The notes under the pieces are model-generated. The model ran no database searches and was not told the DNA's origin. It was given only the letters and a program-made list of their open reading frames with translations. 64,000 bases of DNA, from positions 4,286,554 to 4,350,553 of the forward strand of contig NZ_CP012332.1 in the NCBI RefSeq assembly GCF_001263175.1. Reading direction: 5' to 3'. The first letter of the stretch is position 1, and every line of letters starts with the position of its first letter. Below, piece by piece: positions 55,285 through 64,000 of this stretch. A program made the position numbers and the translations under genes. Origin of the DNA: Vulgatibacter incomptus. Its GTDB lineage: Bacteria; Myxococcota; Myxococcia; Myxococcales; Vulgatibacteraceae.

Positions 55285-55316
55285 GAGGACAACCTAGCTT
55301 CTGTCTGGTCCCGCGG

Positions 55317-55814
55317 TCAGTCGCGGAAGTTTTCGAACTGCATGTCGAGGTGGAGCTTGTCCGCGCTCTCGCGGCAGAGCCGGATCGCGGCCTGAAGCTC
55401 GTCCCGATCCTTGCCGGTGACCCGTAGGGATTCGCCCTGGATCGAGGCCTGGACCTTGAGCTTCGAGTCCTTGATCAGCTTGGTGAGCTCCTTGGCCTTC
55501 TCGGTCGGGATGCCCTGCTGGAGCTGAACGGACTGCTTGAACTGCTTTCCTCCCACCGGCTCCTTCTTTCCCCTCTCGAGGGAGTTGGCGGTGAGGCCCC
55601 GCTTCAGGAGCTTGCCCAGGAGCACGTCCCAGAGGGCGTCCAGGCGCTCCTCGCCGTCGGTCTTCAGGACCAGGCCCTTCTTGTCGTCGGCCATGGAGAT
55701 GTCGACCGGGACGCCCTTGAAGTCCCAGCGGCCCTGGAGCTCCTTACGGGCCTGGTTCATGGCGTTGTCGACCTCCTGCAGGTCGACCTTCGAGACGATG
55801 TCGAACGAAGGCAT
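55317..55814 (-). CDS. YajQ family nucleotide-binding protein
   Basis: A 165-residue cytoplasmic protein of the YajQ family, two ferredoxin-like folds that bind nucleotides; some members are c-di-GMP effectors. The family pattern is intact: MPSFDIVSKVDLQEVDNAMNQ, GRWDFKGV, LQQGIPTEKAKELTKLIKDSKLKVQASI, LRVTGKDRDELQ and the end LDMQFENFRD. ATG 55814 is in place. The gene lies 32 bases upstream of rimO and 40 bases behind RNase J on the same strand. Together with the PilZ domain in the 12-kb operon this implies c-di-GMP use, which is inference. Confidence 0.94.
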   Translation of the reverse strand: MPSFDIVSKVDLQEVDNAMNQARKELQGRWDFKGVPVDISMADDKKGLVLKTDGEERLDALWDVLLGKLLKRGLTANSLERGKKEPVGGKQFKQSVQLQQGIPTEKAKELTKLIKDSKLKVQASIQGESLRVTGKDRDELQAAIRLCRESADKLHLDMQFENFRD

Positions 55815-55854
55815 CTTGGATCCTCCTCCGGGTGGGGGAGCCTCGAGTCGGCTC

Positions 55855-57501
55855 CTATAGCTCGATCACTAGCGGCAGCACGACGGGCTTGCGCTCGGTG
55901 CTCCGCTTATAGGCACGGCGGACGGCGCGGCGCACCTCCTCCTGCACCAGGGTCGTGTCGCCGCGGAGCACGGGGCTCAGGCTCTCGACCGCGGCGTGGA
56001 CCTCCCGGCGCACGTCCGCGAGGAGGGCCGCCTCGTCCGGCACCGCGATCCCGCGGGCGGTGAGCTCCGGACCCCGGACCAGGGCGCCGGTCGAGCGGTC
56101 GATTACGACCACGGCCGTGACGAGGCCCGTCTCGGCGATGAGCGCCCGCTCGCGGAGGGTGAGCTCGGGGACGTCGGGCCCGCCCCGCCTGTCGACGTAG
56201 ACCCGCCCCGACGCCACCGTGCCGTTCACGAAGGCCCTGCCCCCCTCGAACTGGAGGACCTCGCCGTCGGTGATCAGGTGGCAGGAGCTGTCGGGGATCC
56301 CGACCTCGTGGGCGGTCTTCACGTGGCGAACCAGGTGCCGATACTCACCGTGGATCGGGACGAAGTGGCGCGGGTTGGTGATCCGGAGCATCAGCCGCTG
56401 CTCCTCGCGGTAGGCGTGGCCCGAGGCGTGGAGGTCCTCTGCGCCCTCGTAGACCACCTCCGCGCCCCTCATGGCGAGGCGGTTCACCATGTGGCCGATC
56501 GCGACCTCGTTTCCCGGGATGAAGCGCGAGGAGAGGACCACCAGGTCACCCTCGTCGACGGGCATGGGCGCGTTGGGATCGCCCAGGGCCATCCGCATCA
56601 GCGCCGAGCGCGGCTCGCCCTGGGCGCCGGTGGAGAGCACCGTGACCTCGTGGTGGCGGAGCCTGCGGCCTTCTTCCACGTCGACCACGAGGCCGAGCGG
56701 GATGTCCAGGAGGCCGAGCTCGCTGGCGATCCGCGTGTTCTGCTGCATGGAGCGGCCGACCAGCACCACCTTGCGGCCGAACAAGCGGGAGACGTCGAGG
56801 ACCTGCTGGATCCGGTGGATGTTCGACGCGAAGGTGGCGATCACCACGCGGGATTTGGCCTTCGCGAAGATCTCCTCCAGGGCGCGGCCCACCTGGCGCT
56901 CCGAGAGACTGGTGCCGGGGCGCTCGGAGTTGGTGGAGTCGGAGAGGAGCGCGAGGATCCCGTCGCCGCCGAGGCGCGCGAAGCGCTGCAGGTCCGTGGG
57001 GAGCTCGTCGATGGGCGAGTGGTCGATCTTGAAGTCGCCCGTGTGGACCACCAGGCCTTCCGGCGTGTGGATCGCGAGGCCGAGGGCGTCGGGGATCGAG
57101 TGGGTGACCCGGACGCCTTCCACCCGGAAGGCCTCGCCGAGGTCCACGGAGCTGCCTGCCGCCAGCTCCGTGAGGGGCGCCCGGATCCCGAACTCCTCGA
57201 GCTTGGGGGCGAGGAGGCCCAGGGTGAAAGGCGAGCCGTAGACGGGGAGCGGCCGATCCTTGAGCAGGAAGGGCAGCGCGCCGATGTGGTCCTCGTGGCC
57301 GTGGGTGAGGACCACGCCCTTCAGCTTGTCGCCCAGCTCCCGCAGGTACGTGAAGTCCGGCAGGACCACGTCCACGCCCAGGGCCTCCGCCTGGGGGAAC
57401 ATGATCCCGCAGTCCACGAGGAACGCCTGGTCCTCCGACTCGAAGACCATGGCGTTGAGGCCGACCTCGCCGAGGCCTCCGAGTGGGATGATCCGGAGCA
57501 C
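55855..57501 (-). CDS. rnj: ribonuclease J
   Basis: A 548-residue metallo-beta-lactamase-fold RNase with 5'-3' exo- and endonuclease activity, replacing or complementing RNase E in many bacteria. The zinc motif HGHEDHIGA (~67-75) and PLGGLGEVGLNAM at the start are typical, followed by HSIPD, HTGDFKID, LLSDSTNS and a beta-CASP domain. The C-terminal domain ends in a basic helix. Start GTG 57501 with AGGTGG close by. Length is normal. It heads a minus-strand group with yajQ, rimO and cysQ, all RNA or ribosome-related. Confidence 0.96.
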   Translation of the reverse strand: MLRIIPLGGLGEVGLNAMVFESEDQAFLVDCGIMFPQAEALGVDVVLPDFTYLRELGDKLKGVVLTHGHEDHIGALPFLLKDRPLPVYGSPFTLGLLAPKLEEFGIRAPLTELAAGSSVDLGEAFRVEGVRVTHSIPDALGLAIHTPEGLVVHTGDFKIDHSPIDELPTDLQRFARLGGDGILALLSDSTNSERPGTSLSERQVGRALEEIFAKAKSRVVIATFASNIHRIQQVLDVSRLFGRKVVLVGRSMQQNTRIASELGLLDIPLGLVVDVEEGRRLRHHEVTVLSTGAQGEPRSALMRMALGDPNAPMPVDEGDLVVLSSRFIPGNEVAIGHMVNRLAMRGAEVVYEGAEDLHASGHAYREEQRLMLRITNPRHFVPIHGEYRHLVRHVKTAHEVGIPDSSCHLITDGEVLQFEGGRAFVNGTVASGRVYVDRRGGPDVPELTLRERALIAETGLVTAVVVIDRSTGALVRGPELTARGIAVPDEAALLADVRREVHAAVESLSPVLRGDTTLVQEEVRRAVRRAYKRSTERKPVVLPLVIEL

Positions 57502-57713
57502 GGGCCACCTTGGCGCCGAGGACGACGCTTCGAGGGGGAAAAGGGGCGCTACCTACCACCCTGGCGCGCCAGGCGGCAAGCCGGCCGCCGCTATTTGGGG
57601 GTGGAGGTCCGGTCTCGCCCTGCGCCACCGATTGGCGAGGCGGTGGCAGGGCGGCGGAGGACTGCCCAACTTGGGGGACGGCGGGGCATGTCCCCGGGTG
57701 CGCGAGGTTCGTC

Positions 57714-58475
57714 TTGCACGCGACTGCCGTGGCCACGATCGTGCTCGGGTGCATCCTCGGCAGCGTCGTGGCGGGGTCGATCCTTCGCGCGCTGGTCCCG
57801 CAGCACCACCTCAGCGAAGAGTCCCGGAGCGCCCTGAAGCTGGGCACGGGGATGGTCGCGACGCTGAGCGCCCTCGTCCTCGGCCTCCTCGTCAGCTCGG
57901 CGAAGAGCAACTTCGACGCGCTGAACGCAGGTCTCCGTGAGACGGGCGCGAGGATCATCACCCTCGACCGGCTCCTCGCCCACTACGGGGCCGAGGCGGG
58001 CGAGGCTCGGCGCCTCTTGAAGGACGTCGTGGAGGCGACGATCGAGCGGGTTTGGCCGGAGGAGGCGAGCGGCACTCAGCCGAGGCAGATGGGCGCCTCG
58101 ATCGGTGCCCTCTCCAAGTTGATGGACCAGATCGATCGGCTGCCGGTCGAAGGCGTACAGGAGCGCGCCTTCCAGTCCCAGACCCTCGCGATGAGCACGC
58201 AGCTCACCCTATCGTTTTGGCAGCTCGCGGAGAGGACCCAGACGGCCCTGCCGTTCCGCGTGCTCGTGATCCTCGTCTTCTGGCTCTGCATCCTCTTTGC
58301 CGAGGTGGGGCTCTTCGCCCCGCGGAACCTGACCGTGGCGGTGGTCGTCGCCCTGAGCGCGCTGTCCACGTCCGCGGCGATCTACCTGATCCTCGAGATG
58401 AACCTGCCGTTGACCGGGGCAGTCAAGGTCTCGAGCGGGCCGTTGCGGGCGGCTGCGGCGCAGCTCGGCAAATGA
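57714..58475 (+). CDS. DUF4239-like membrane protein
   Basis: A 253-residue membrane protein. Two helices come early (~4-28 and ~45-65), a cytoplasmic helical region with REAGARIITLDRLLAHYG-type sequence (GARIITLDRLLAHYG) and GEARRLLKDVVEATIERVW follows, and two more helices lie at ~180-225. This order matches DUF4239/bestrophin-like proteins. The start TTG at 57714 has GAGG six bases upstream; a longer frame runs upstream without signal of coding. It is divergent from RNase J across 212 bases. The role is unknown; channel activity is a possibility only. Confidence 0.72.
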   Translation: MHATAVATIVLGCILGSVVAGSILRALVPQHHLSEESRSALKLGTGMVATLSALVLGLLVSSAKSNFDALNAGLRETGARIITLDRLLAHYGAEAGEARRLLKDVVEATIERVWPEEASGTQPRQMGASIGALSKLMDQIDRLPVEGVQERAFQSQTLAMSTQLTLSFWQLAERTQTALPFRVLVILVFWLCILFAEVGLFAPRNLTVAVVVALSALSTSAAIYLILEMNLPLTGAVKVSSGPLRAAAAQLGK

Positions 58476-58501
58476 GCCGGCGCCGGGACGCTCAGAGCGT
58501 G

Positions 58502-58597
58502 TGAAGAAATCGGCCCCGCCGAAGCGGGCCCGCTTTCTTCAACTCGCGCTTCGCGCGAGGGCGCTCCTTTTCGTTTGCTCGCCTCCGGCTCGCGAGA
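58502..58597. repeat. dispersed two-hairpin element, copy B (behind the BASS gene)
   Basis: Second copy of the element at 52943-53038. Hairpin 1: 58503-58540 (GAAGAAA...TTTCTTC ends, GC-rich middle). Hairpin 2: 58543-58559 (CTCGCGC-TTC-GCGCGAG). Tail with TCGTTTGCTCGCCTCCGG. Where copy A differs in a stem, the partner base usually differs too. Confidence 0.75.
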
Positions 58598-58623
58598 GTT
58601 CGTGAATTTCTTCACGAACTCTC
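58594..58623 (-). terminator. 13-pair hairpin overlapping the BASS stop codon
   Basis: GAGAGTTCGTGAA and TTCACGAACTCTC are exact complements around a 4-base loop. The stem includes part of the stop codon of the transporter gene, and the dispersed element follows at once. A strong transcript end for the minus strand. Confidence 0.65.
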
Positions 58624-59464
58624 AGCCGGGCTTCTCGAGCAGTCTGCGGACGATCCGCAGGTACACCGCCGTGACGATCAGGAACACGACCCCGTAGGGC
58701 ACGAGGATCGGGAGCGCCACGTTCTCTCCGACCTGGACCGAGGCGATGAAGAACGCCAGGCCCAGGTTGCGGGACGCGCTCTCCATCGCGAAGACGGTGC
58801 GCTCCCTGCTGTCGCCTCCTCCCACGGCGTGGCCGAGCGCCAGGGCCGCCGCGACGAACGCGGCCATCGCCAGGTACTCGCGGACGCCCAGCTCGACCAG
58901 CGCTCGGGCGTTGAAGACGAGCACCAGCACGAAGACTGCCATGAGGAAGAGGAGCGCCACGCGCGCGCCGGGACGCCGCACCTTTCCGGCCAGCTCGGGC
59001 CAGAGCGCGCGTGCGCCGATCCCAGCCGCGAACGGGACCACCAGGCCGAGCGCCACTTGTCGGGCGACCGGCATCGGCTCGACCTCCGCGCGGAAGCCGA
59101 GGGCTCTGCCGAGCAGCACGATCGTGACGGGCGTGGTCACGACCGCGAGGACGGAGAGCACGATGTGGATCGCGCCGGCCGTCTCGCGTTGCCCGCCTGC
59201 CTGCGTGATCCGCCGGAAGGCGAGGGGCGCGATCGGGCAGGCGGCGAGGAGCGCGACGGCGCCGACCACGGGGCGGAGGGGCCGGATGAGGACGATCACG
59301 ATCCACGCCGCCACGGGCACGAGCACGTCCACCGCGATGAACGCGCGCACGAAGAGCATCGGCCGTCGCCGCAGGTCGAGGAGCCCTCGAACGTCGACGC
59401 CGAGCCCCTCCATGAGCATCAGGCAGACGAGGGAGATCGTCGTCACAAGCTTCAGGACGTCCAT
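58622..59464 (-). CDS. BASS/SBF-like family transporter
   Basis: A 280-residue protein with nine to ten membrane helices, in the bile acid:sodium symporter (SBF/BASS) superfamily. The family's crossover region is recognisable as AMESASRNLGLAFFIASVQ (~225-243), equivalent to the ExGxRNxxLA motif, and LLAACPIAPLAFRR (~72-85) is the first repeat's counterpart. The N-terminus is a little short. Transported substrate cannot be told; relatives carry organic anions, pantoate or arsenite. It is divergent from the alpha-2-macroglobulin gene across 214 bases. Confidence 0.75.
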   Translation of the reverse strand: MDVLKLVTTISLVCLMLMEGLGVDVRGLLDLRRRPMLFVRAFIAVDVLVPVAAWIVIVLIRPLRPVVGAVALLAACPIAPLAFRRITQAGGQRETAGAIHIVLSVLAVVTTPVTIVLLGRALGFRAEVEPMPVARQVALGLVVPFAAGIGARALWPELAGKVRRPGARVALLFLMAVFVLVLVFNARALVELGVREYLAMAAFVAAALALGHAVGGGDSRERTVFAMESASRNLGLAFFIASVQVGENVALPILVPYGVVFLIVTAVYLRIVRRLLEKPG

Positions 59465-59594
59465 GGCGGCCTCATGACCTCAACCCCCCAGGCCCTCTCG
59501 CGCGCCTCAGAAGAAAAAGGGGCGGGGCGAAACTTATGCACGCCCGCTCTCGTCCGAATCACCGCTGTTTCGGGAAAGCCTGTGTGAATCACCG

Positions 59595-59623
59595 TTCAAC
59601 GGCGCGTTCGTCGTTGGTATGAT
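59595..59623 (+). promoter_or_regulatory. candidate promoter of the alpha-2-macroglobulin gene
   Basis: TTCAAC (-35, 3 of 6) and TATGAT (-10, 5 of 6) are separated by 17 bases and end 55 bases before the ATG at 59679, in a region more AT-rich than its surroundings. Confidence 0.5.
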
Positions 59624-59678
59624 TTCGGATTGTCATGGCCGACGTCCCCTTGGCCTCGAACGATAGGTTCCATTCCGA

Positions 59679-62015
59679 ATGAACCGCCATACGCTCTTCC
59701 TTGCATTGCTCGCAGCCGTCATTGCAGTCGGCTGCCCCGGGAGCAGGCCCCCAGGGGTGATGAAGGCGGCAGAGACGACGGTGAAGACGCCCGCTCGCGG
59801 CTCGAGCTCGGCGCTCGGCTTTCGCTTGAGCAACGCCGACGACGGGATCCAGGCGATCGAGGAGCGGAAGGTCGCAGCGGCGATGCCGCTCGGGAAGGAA
59901 GACGCGGCGCGCTTGCTGGCCCGCCTTCCGAAGCTGGCGGAGCAGCCGGGCGACGCGGCGAGCTTCTCCCTGCGGGCGCGCTCGATCCCGGCGCCGCGCC
60001 CTGGTGTCACGATCGACGAGGCGTTTCCGCCGATCGAAGCCCCGCCCGCCGTGGTCGCGACGCCGACCGGGCCGCTCTCGGTCGATCGTTATGCGCCGGA
60101 GGGTGAGGTGCCGATCGCGCCGAACGTCTCCGTGACCTTCTCGGAGCCGATGGTGCCGATCACGTCGATCGGAGAGCTCTCGAAGGAGAGTGTACCGGCG
60201 CGGATCTCGCCGGAGCCGGAAGGAGAATGGAGGTGGCTGGGCACGCGCACGTTGGTGTTCCAGCCCACGAAGCGCATGCCGATGGCGACGTCGTTCTCGG
60301 TGACGGTGCCGGAAGGCACGAGGGCGATTAGCGGGCAAGCCCTCGCCGATGAAGTGAAATGGAGCTTCACAACGCCGCCGCCAGCGCTCGAGAGCTGGCT
60401 ACCCAAGGGCTCCTCGGTGTCGCTCGAGCCGGTGCTCTTCGCGGCCTTCGATCAGGCGATCGATCCGGCGGCGATGTTCGACAACGTGGAGATTATCGCG
60501 GGCGATGCGAAGATCCCCGCTCGGCTCGCCACCCAGGACGAGATCGACGCGGACGAAGGCGTCCGTCGCGCAATCGAGCGGGCGGACGAGGGGCGCTGGT
60601 TCGCGTTCCGTCCCGAGCGCCGCCTGCCGAACGGCACTCGAGTCAGGGTGCGGATCGCAGAGGGCACGAGAGGCGCCGAGGGGCCGCTGCCCACCACGAA
60701 GGAGCAGTCGTTCGACTTCGAGACCTTCGGCCCGTTGAACCTGCGCCAGACGAAGTGCGGCTGGGACGATCGCTGCACGCCCTACACACCGTTCGTGCTG
60801 AGATTTTCGAACGAGCTCGACGGGGCGAGATTCGACCCGGAGCTCGTGACCGTCTCGCCCGAGATTCCGGGGATGAAGGTCTCCGTAGACGATCACGAGA
60901 TCACGATCCGCGGGCGCACCAAGGGGCGCACCGACTATGCCGTGGCGATCCACGCCGCGCTCACCGACGTATTTGGCCAGACGCTGGACACGACCGTTCC
61001 CGCGTCGTTCAGCGTGGGCCCGGCGGTGCCGCGCCTCTTTGGCCCCGAGGGCGAGATGGTCGTGCTCGATCCCGCGGCGCCGAGGCAGTACGTGGCCTAC
61101 TCGATAAACGAGGAGGCGCTGCGGACGCGTGTCTACGCGGTGACGCCCGAGGACTGGCGGGCGTTCGCGTCCTGGCGCAGCCCTTGGTCGTGGCAGCGCG
61201 AGGGCGCGCCACCAGGGCGCCTCGTGGTCGACGAGGTGGTTCGCCCACAAGCGGCCCCCGACGATCTCGCCGCGACGCCGATCGATCTCTCCGCGGCGCT
61301 CGATCACGGCCTGGGCCACGCGGTGGTGTGGGTGAATCCGGCGCGCACGCGAAAGGGCTACGAGTACATCGAGGACGTGGTGGTCTGGGTGCAGGCGACG
61401 GAGCTCGGGATTCAGGCCTTCCTGGAACCGGATCGCGCCACGGCGTGGGTGACGAACCTCGCCGACGGGGCGCCGCTCGACGGCGTGGAAGTCTCGCTCC
61501 TCGGCGCAGGCCCGGCGGTGCCGACGAAGAACGGCCTGGCGACGCTCCCGCTCGTGCACGGCGGCTATCCCCTTGTGGCGAAGCGGGGCCGCGACACGGC
61601 GTTCCTGACAGAGGGCCGGAGCGACACTGAGACCTTTGTGCAGCACAGGTACTCGCGCGCTCCGCGCTGGCTCGTCTTCGATGATCGCGGGATGTACAAG
61701 CCCAGCGAGAAGGTCCACGTCAAGGGCTGGCTCCGCGTCGCAGAGCTCTCGCGCGGCGGCGACCTGGTGGCGGCACCGCCGGACGAGCTGGGGGAGAGCG
61801 TCAAGTACCTCGTGCGCGATCCGCGCGGCGCCGAGCTGACAGGCGGGCTCGTGACGATCGATGAGCACGGAGCGTTCGACCTCGCCTTCGATCTCCCGGC
61901 GAACGTGAACCTCGGCGAGGGCGAGGTCGAGCTGGAGCTGATCGGCTCCTCGCTGCCGAACACATGGAAGCATCGCTTCTCGATCCAGGAGTTCCGCAAG
62001 CCCGAGTTCGAGTGA
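59679..62015 (+). CDS. alpha-2-macroglobulin family lipoprotein, N-terminal part of a broken gene
   Basis: The intact 778-residue front of a bacterial alpha-2-macroglobulin (YfhM-like) protein, a protease trap anchored in the periplasm. The lipobox VAVGC (Cys near residue 19) follows a hydrophobic stretch. The MG-domain region has VSVTFSEPMVPITSIGEL, FTTPPPALESWLPKG and, late, FDDRGMYKPSEKVHVKGWLR, a family hallmark. The frame ends at TGA 62013-62015 right after QEFRKPEFE; the next frame continues with VKTRVGEGPYFGAGH, so one base (a G) is missing. A full gene would be about 1,900 codons. Either a pseudogene or sequence error. Confidence 0.85.
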   Translation: MNRHTLFLALLAAVIAVGCPGSRPPGVMKAAETTVKTPARGSSSALGFRLSNADDGIQAIEERKVAAAMPLGKEDAARLLARLPKLAEQPGDAASFSLRARSIPAPRPGVTIDEAFPPIEAPPAVVATPTGPLSVDRYAPEGEVPIAPNVSVTFSEPMVPITSIGELSKESVPARISPEPEGEWRWLGTRTLVFQPTKRMPMATSFSVTVPEGTRAISGQALADEVKWSFTTPPPALESWLPKGSSVSLEPVLFAAFDQAIDPAAMFDNVEIIAGDAKIPARLATQDEIDADEGVRRAIERADEGRWFAFRPERRLPNGTRVRVRIAEGTRGAEGPLPTTKEQSFDFETFGPLNLRQTKCGWDDRCTPYTPFVLRFSNELDGARFDPELVTVSPEIPGMKVSVDDHEITIRGRTKGRTDYAVAIHAALTDVFGQTLDTTVPASFSVGPAVPRLFGPEGEMVVLDPAAPRQYVAYSINEEALRTRVYAVTPEDWRAFASWRSPWSWQREGAPPGRLVVDEVVRPQAAPDDLAATPIDLSAALDHGLGHAVVWVNPARTRKGYEYIEDVVVWVQATELGIQAFLEPDRATAWVTNLADGAPLDGVEVSLLGAGPAVPTKNGLATLPLVHGGYPLVAKRGRDTAFLTEGRSDTETFVQHRYSRAPRWLVFDDRGMYKPSEKVHVKGWLRVAELSRGGDLVAAPPDELGESVKYLVRDPRGAELTGGLVTIDEHGAFDLAFDLPANVNLGEGEVELELIGSSLPNTWKHRFSIQEFRKPEFE

Positions 62016-64000
62016 AGACGCGCGTGGGCGAGGGCCCGTACTTCGGCGCCGGCCACGCGATCGCCTCGGTCGTCGCGTCATACTACGCGGGGGGCGGCCT
62101 CCCCAACGCTCCTGTGGACTGGACGATCACGCAGAACACCACCTCGTTCACGCCTCCGCACCAGCGTGATTATCACTTCGGCCCGGAGTCCAAGAGGTTC
62201 TGGTGGTGGCGCGGGCCCGGCGGCGAGGGAGGCAGGAAAGAATGGTGGTCTGCGCGCACCGATGCGGCGGGAGTTCATAGTCTGCGCTTGGACTTCGACG
62301 CCCGCGAGCCGGCATAACCCGATTAGCCTCTCGCTTGCCTCGAGTGTCGAGGATGTAAACCGACAGCGCTGGTCCGGCCGCGCCTCGATGCTGGTTCATC
62401 AGTCGGATCGCTACGTGGGCTTGCGCCTCGCGAAGAACTTTGTACGCGCTGGCGAGCCGCTCGCGGTCGAGCTCGTCGTCGCGGATCTAGACGGCGCGCT
62501 CATTGGCGGCAGGCCGATCGAGGTGCGGAGCGCCCGGCTCGAGAGCACGCGGCGCGGAATGGAGCACGTGGAGCAGGAGGTGGACGTGCAGCGCTGCGAG
62601 GTGAAGAGCTCCTCCGACGCGATGCCGCTCCGCTGCTCGTTGGAGACGAAGGGGGGCGGGCTGTACCGGGTGACGGCGGTGGTCACCGATGAGCAGGGGC
62701 GGCGGAATCAGTCGACGATCGAGACCTGGGTGATGGGCGGGGACGGGCCGAAGCGGAGTGGCGTCGACGCCGATCGCCTCACCGTCATCCCCGACAAGAA
62801 CGAGTACCTGCCTGGGGAGACGGCGACTTTGCTGGTGATCTCGCCGCTGGCGCCGGCGGAAGGCGTGCTCACGGTTCGTCGCCAGGGCGTCGTGCATCTG
62901 GAGCGCTTCACGATGCGCGAGCCGTCGCAGACGCTGCAGGTCGCGCTCGACGACGCGATGGTGCCGAACGTGAGTATCTCGGTCGATCTCGTGGCGCCGC
63001 GTTGCGCGAGGGGGCCGACGGCGAGGCCGATACTTCGTCGCCGCGCCGCCCCGCGTATGCGAGCGGCTCGGCCGAGGTGAAGGTCCTCCCGTCCACGCGG
63101 ACACTCAAGGTGAAGGCGACGCCGAAGGCGCTGAGCCTTTCGCCGGGGGGTAGCACGACCATCGATCTCGAGGTGTATGAGCCGAGCGGGCGCCCTGCGA
63201 AGAACGCCGAGGTCGCGGTGATCGTCGTCGACGAGGCGGTGTTGGCCCTCTCGGGGTACGAGACGCCGGACCCGCTCGCGGTCTTCTACGCCGATCGATC
63301 CGCCGACGTCCGCGCGCTCGGCAACCGTGAGAACGTGATCCTCGGGAGCCCGCGTCGAGCCCGGGAGGAGGGGGGGCGGGAGGGAGGGAGAGGTCTTGGC
63401 CTGGGCGGGCTCGGGGCTCGGGGGGCGAGCGCAAAAAGATCCTGAGCGCGGGGCTGTTGGGCAACCTGGGCGACCGGGTGAGACCGCCGACGCCTCACCG
63501 ATCGACGTGCGCGTAGACTTCTCCTCGCTCGCGCTCTTCGCGCCTCGGGTGCGGACCGACGCGAGCGGCCGCGCCACAGCGCCGGTGAAGCTGCCGACAA
63601 CCTCACCCGCTACCGGGTGATGACGGTCGCCTCCGCTGGGGCCAACTTCTTCGGCTCGAGCGAGGCGACGATTACGGCGCGGCTGCCGCTGATGGTCAGG
63701 CCGAGCGCGCCGCGCTTCCTCAACTTCGGCGACGCGTTCGATCTCTCCGTGGTGATCCAGAACCAGACCGACGCGCCGGTGGACGCAGACGTGGTGGTGC
63801 GCGCGACGAACGCCACGATCCGCGACGGCGCCAAGCGCGTGACGGTGCCGCGAGCGATCGTGTCGAGGTCCGCTTCCCCGCATCGACGCGGAGGGCGGGC
63901 AAGGCGCGCTTCCAGTTCGGCGTCGCTGCGCCGGGCTTCGCCGACGCGAGCCAGCTCGAATTGCCGTCTACACGCCTGCGACGACGGAGGCCTTCGCGAC
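62014..64000 (+). pseudogene. alpha-2-macroglobulin gene, frameshifted remainder (runs off the window)
   Basis: Continuation of the gene starting at 59679, readable only by changing frame. Segments: 62014-62317 (VKTRVGEGPYFGAGHAI...), 62316-62990 (SVEDVNRQRWSGRASMLVH..., VIPDKNEYLPGETATLLV), 62990-63445 (EVKVLPSTRTLKVKATPK..., VIVVDEAVLALSGYETPDP), 63446-63600 (PIDVRVDFSSLALFAPRVRT), 63599-63850 (YRVMTVASAGANFFGSSEA..., VRPSAPRFLNFGDAFDL), 63856-63966 and 63967-64000. All match family order. Five of the seven shifts are a loss of one base, several at runs of G. The protein sequence between shifts is well kept. The thioester region, if any, lies beyond the window. Confidence 0.85.

Overview
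The window is high-GC bacterial DNA with densely packed genes, many of them joined by 4-base ATGA/GTGA overlaps. Several traits suggest a myxobacterium or a close relative (Myxococcota, former Deltaproteobacteria): many lipoproteins, two-component kinases with unusual domain order, Cys-rich and Ig-repeat surface lipoproteins, a TadE/Tad-like secretion operon, a TreS-maltokinase fusion and an FTR1 permease fused to cytochrome c. No rRNA, tRNA, CRISPR array, insertion sequence or phage module was recognised. The lineage is an inference from gene content, not from a marker gene.

Layout. 0-6.5 kb: a truncated secreted-protein gene, a DUF2752 membrane protein, a fluoride-exporter pair (crcB, DUF190) and a two-gene alpha-glucan/trehalose operon (malQ, treS-maltokinase). 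6.6-7.7 kb: two small exported proteins in visibly lower-GC DNA. 7.7-12.9 kb (minus strand): a three-gene operon of PilZ-methyltransferase, membrane hybrid kinase (HK-REC-HK) and REC-HK protein. Its order and domain types match the PhcB-PhcS-PhcR fatty-acid-methyl-ester quorum-sensing operon of Ralstonia; this is the most interesting candidate system here. 13.1-14.9 kb: cytochrome c-FTR1 iron permease behind a Fur-box-like site. 15-31 kb: a surface lipoprotein island. It holds a Cys-rich lipoprotein, two tandem paralogous beta-propeller lipoproteins, a divergent pair of paralogous ASH/Cys-rich/PQQ-propeller lipoproteins, a beta-helix lipoprotein and a giant lipoprotein with about 12 Ig-like repeats. 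A CDF cation exporter sits inside it.

31-36.9 kb: a CBS protein and a small histidine kinase, then a TonB-dependent receptor with its own fused TonB C-terminal domain and three exported proteins of unknown function. 36.9-40.6 kb: a TadE / Tad-like / TadE operon. 40.7-43.6 kb: ftsK. 43.8-52.9 kb: a helical periplasmic protein, a zinc-ribbon protein, gatCAB, three small membrane proteins (two are paralogs), rplU-rpmA, obgE, lolA and a small CxxC protein. 53.0-59.5 kb: cysQ, rimO, yajQ-type gene, RNase J, a DUF4239 protein and a BASS-type transporter. 59.7 kb to the end: an alpha-2-macroglobulin-family lipoprotein gene, intact for 778 codons and then broken by at least seven frameshifts before the window ends.

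Two copies of a ~96-bp dispersed element with two hairpins lie directly behind the 3' ends of cysQ and the BASS gene. Base changes on one side of the hairpins are compensated on the other, suggesting selection on the folded form.
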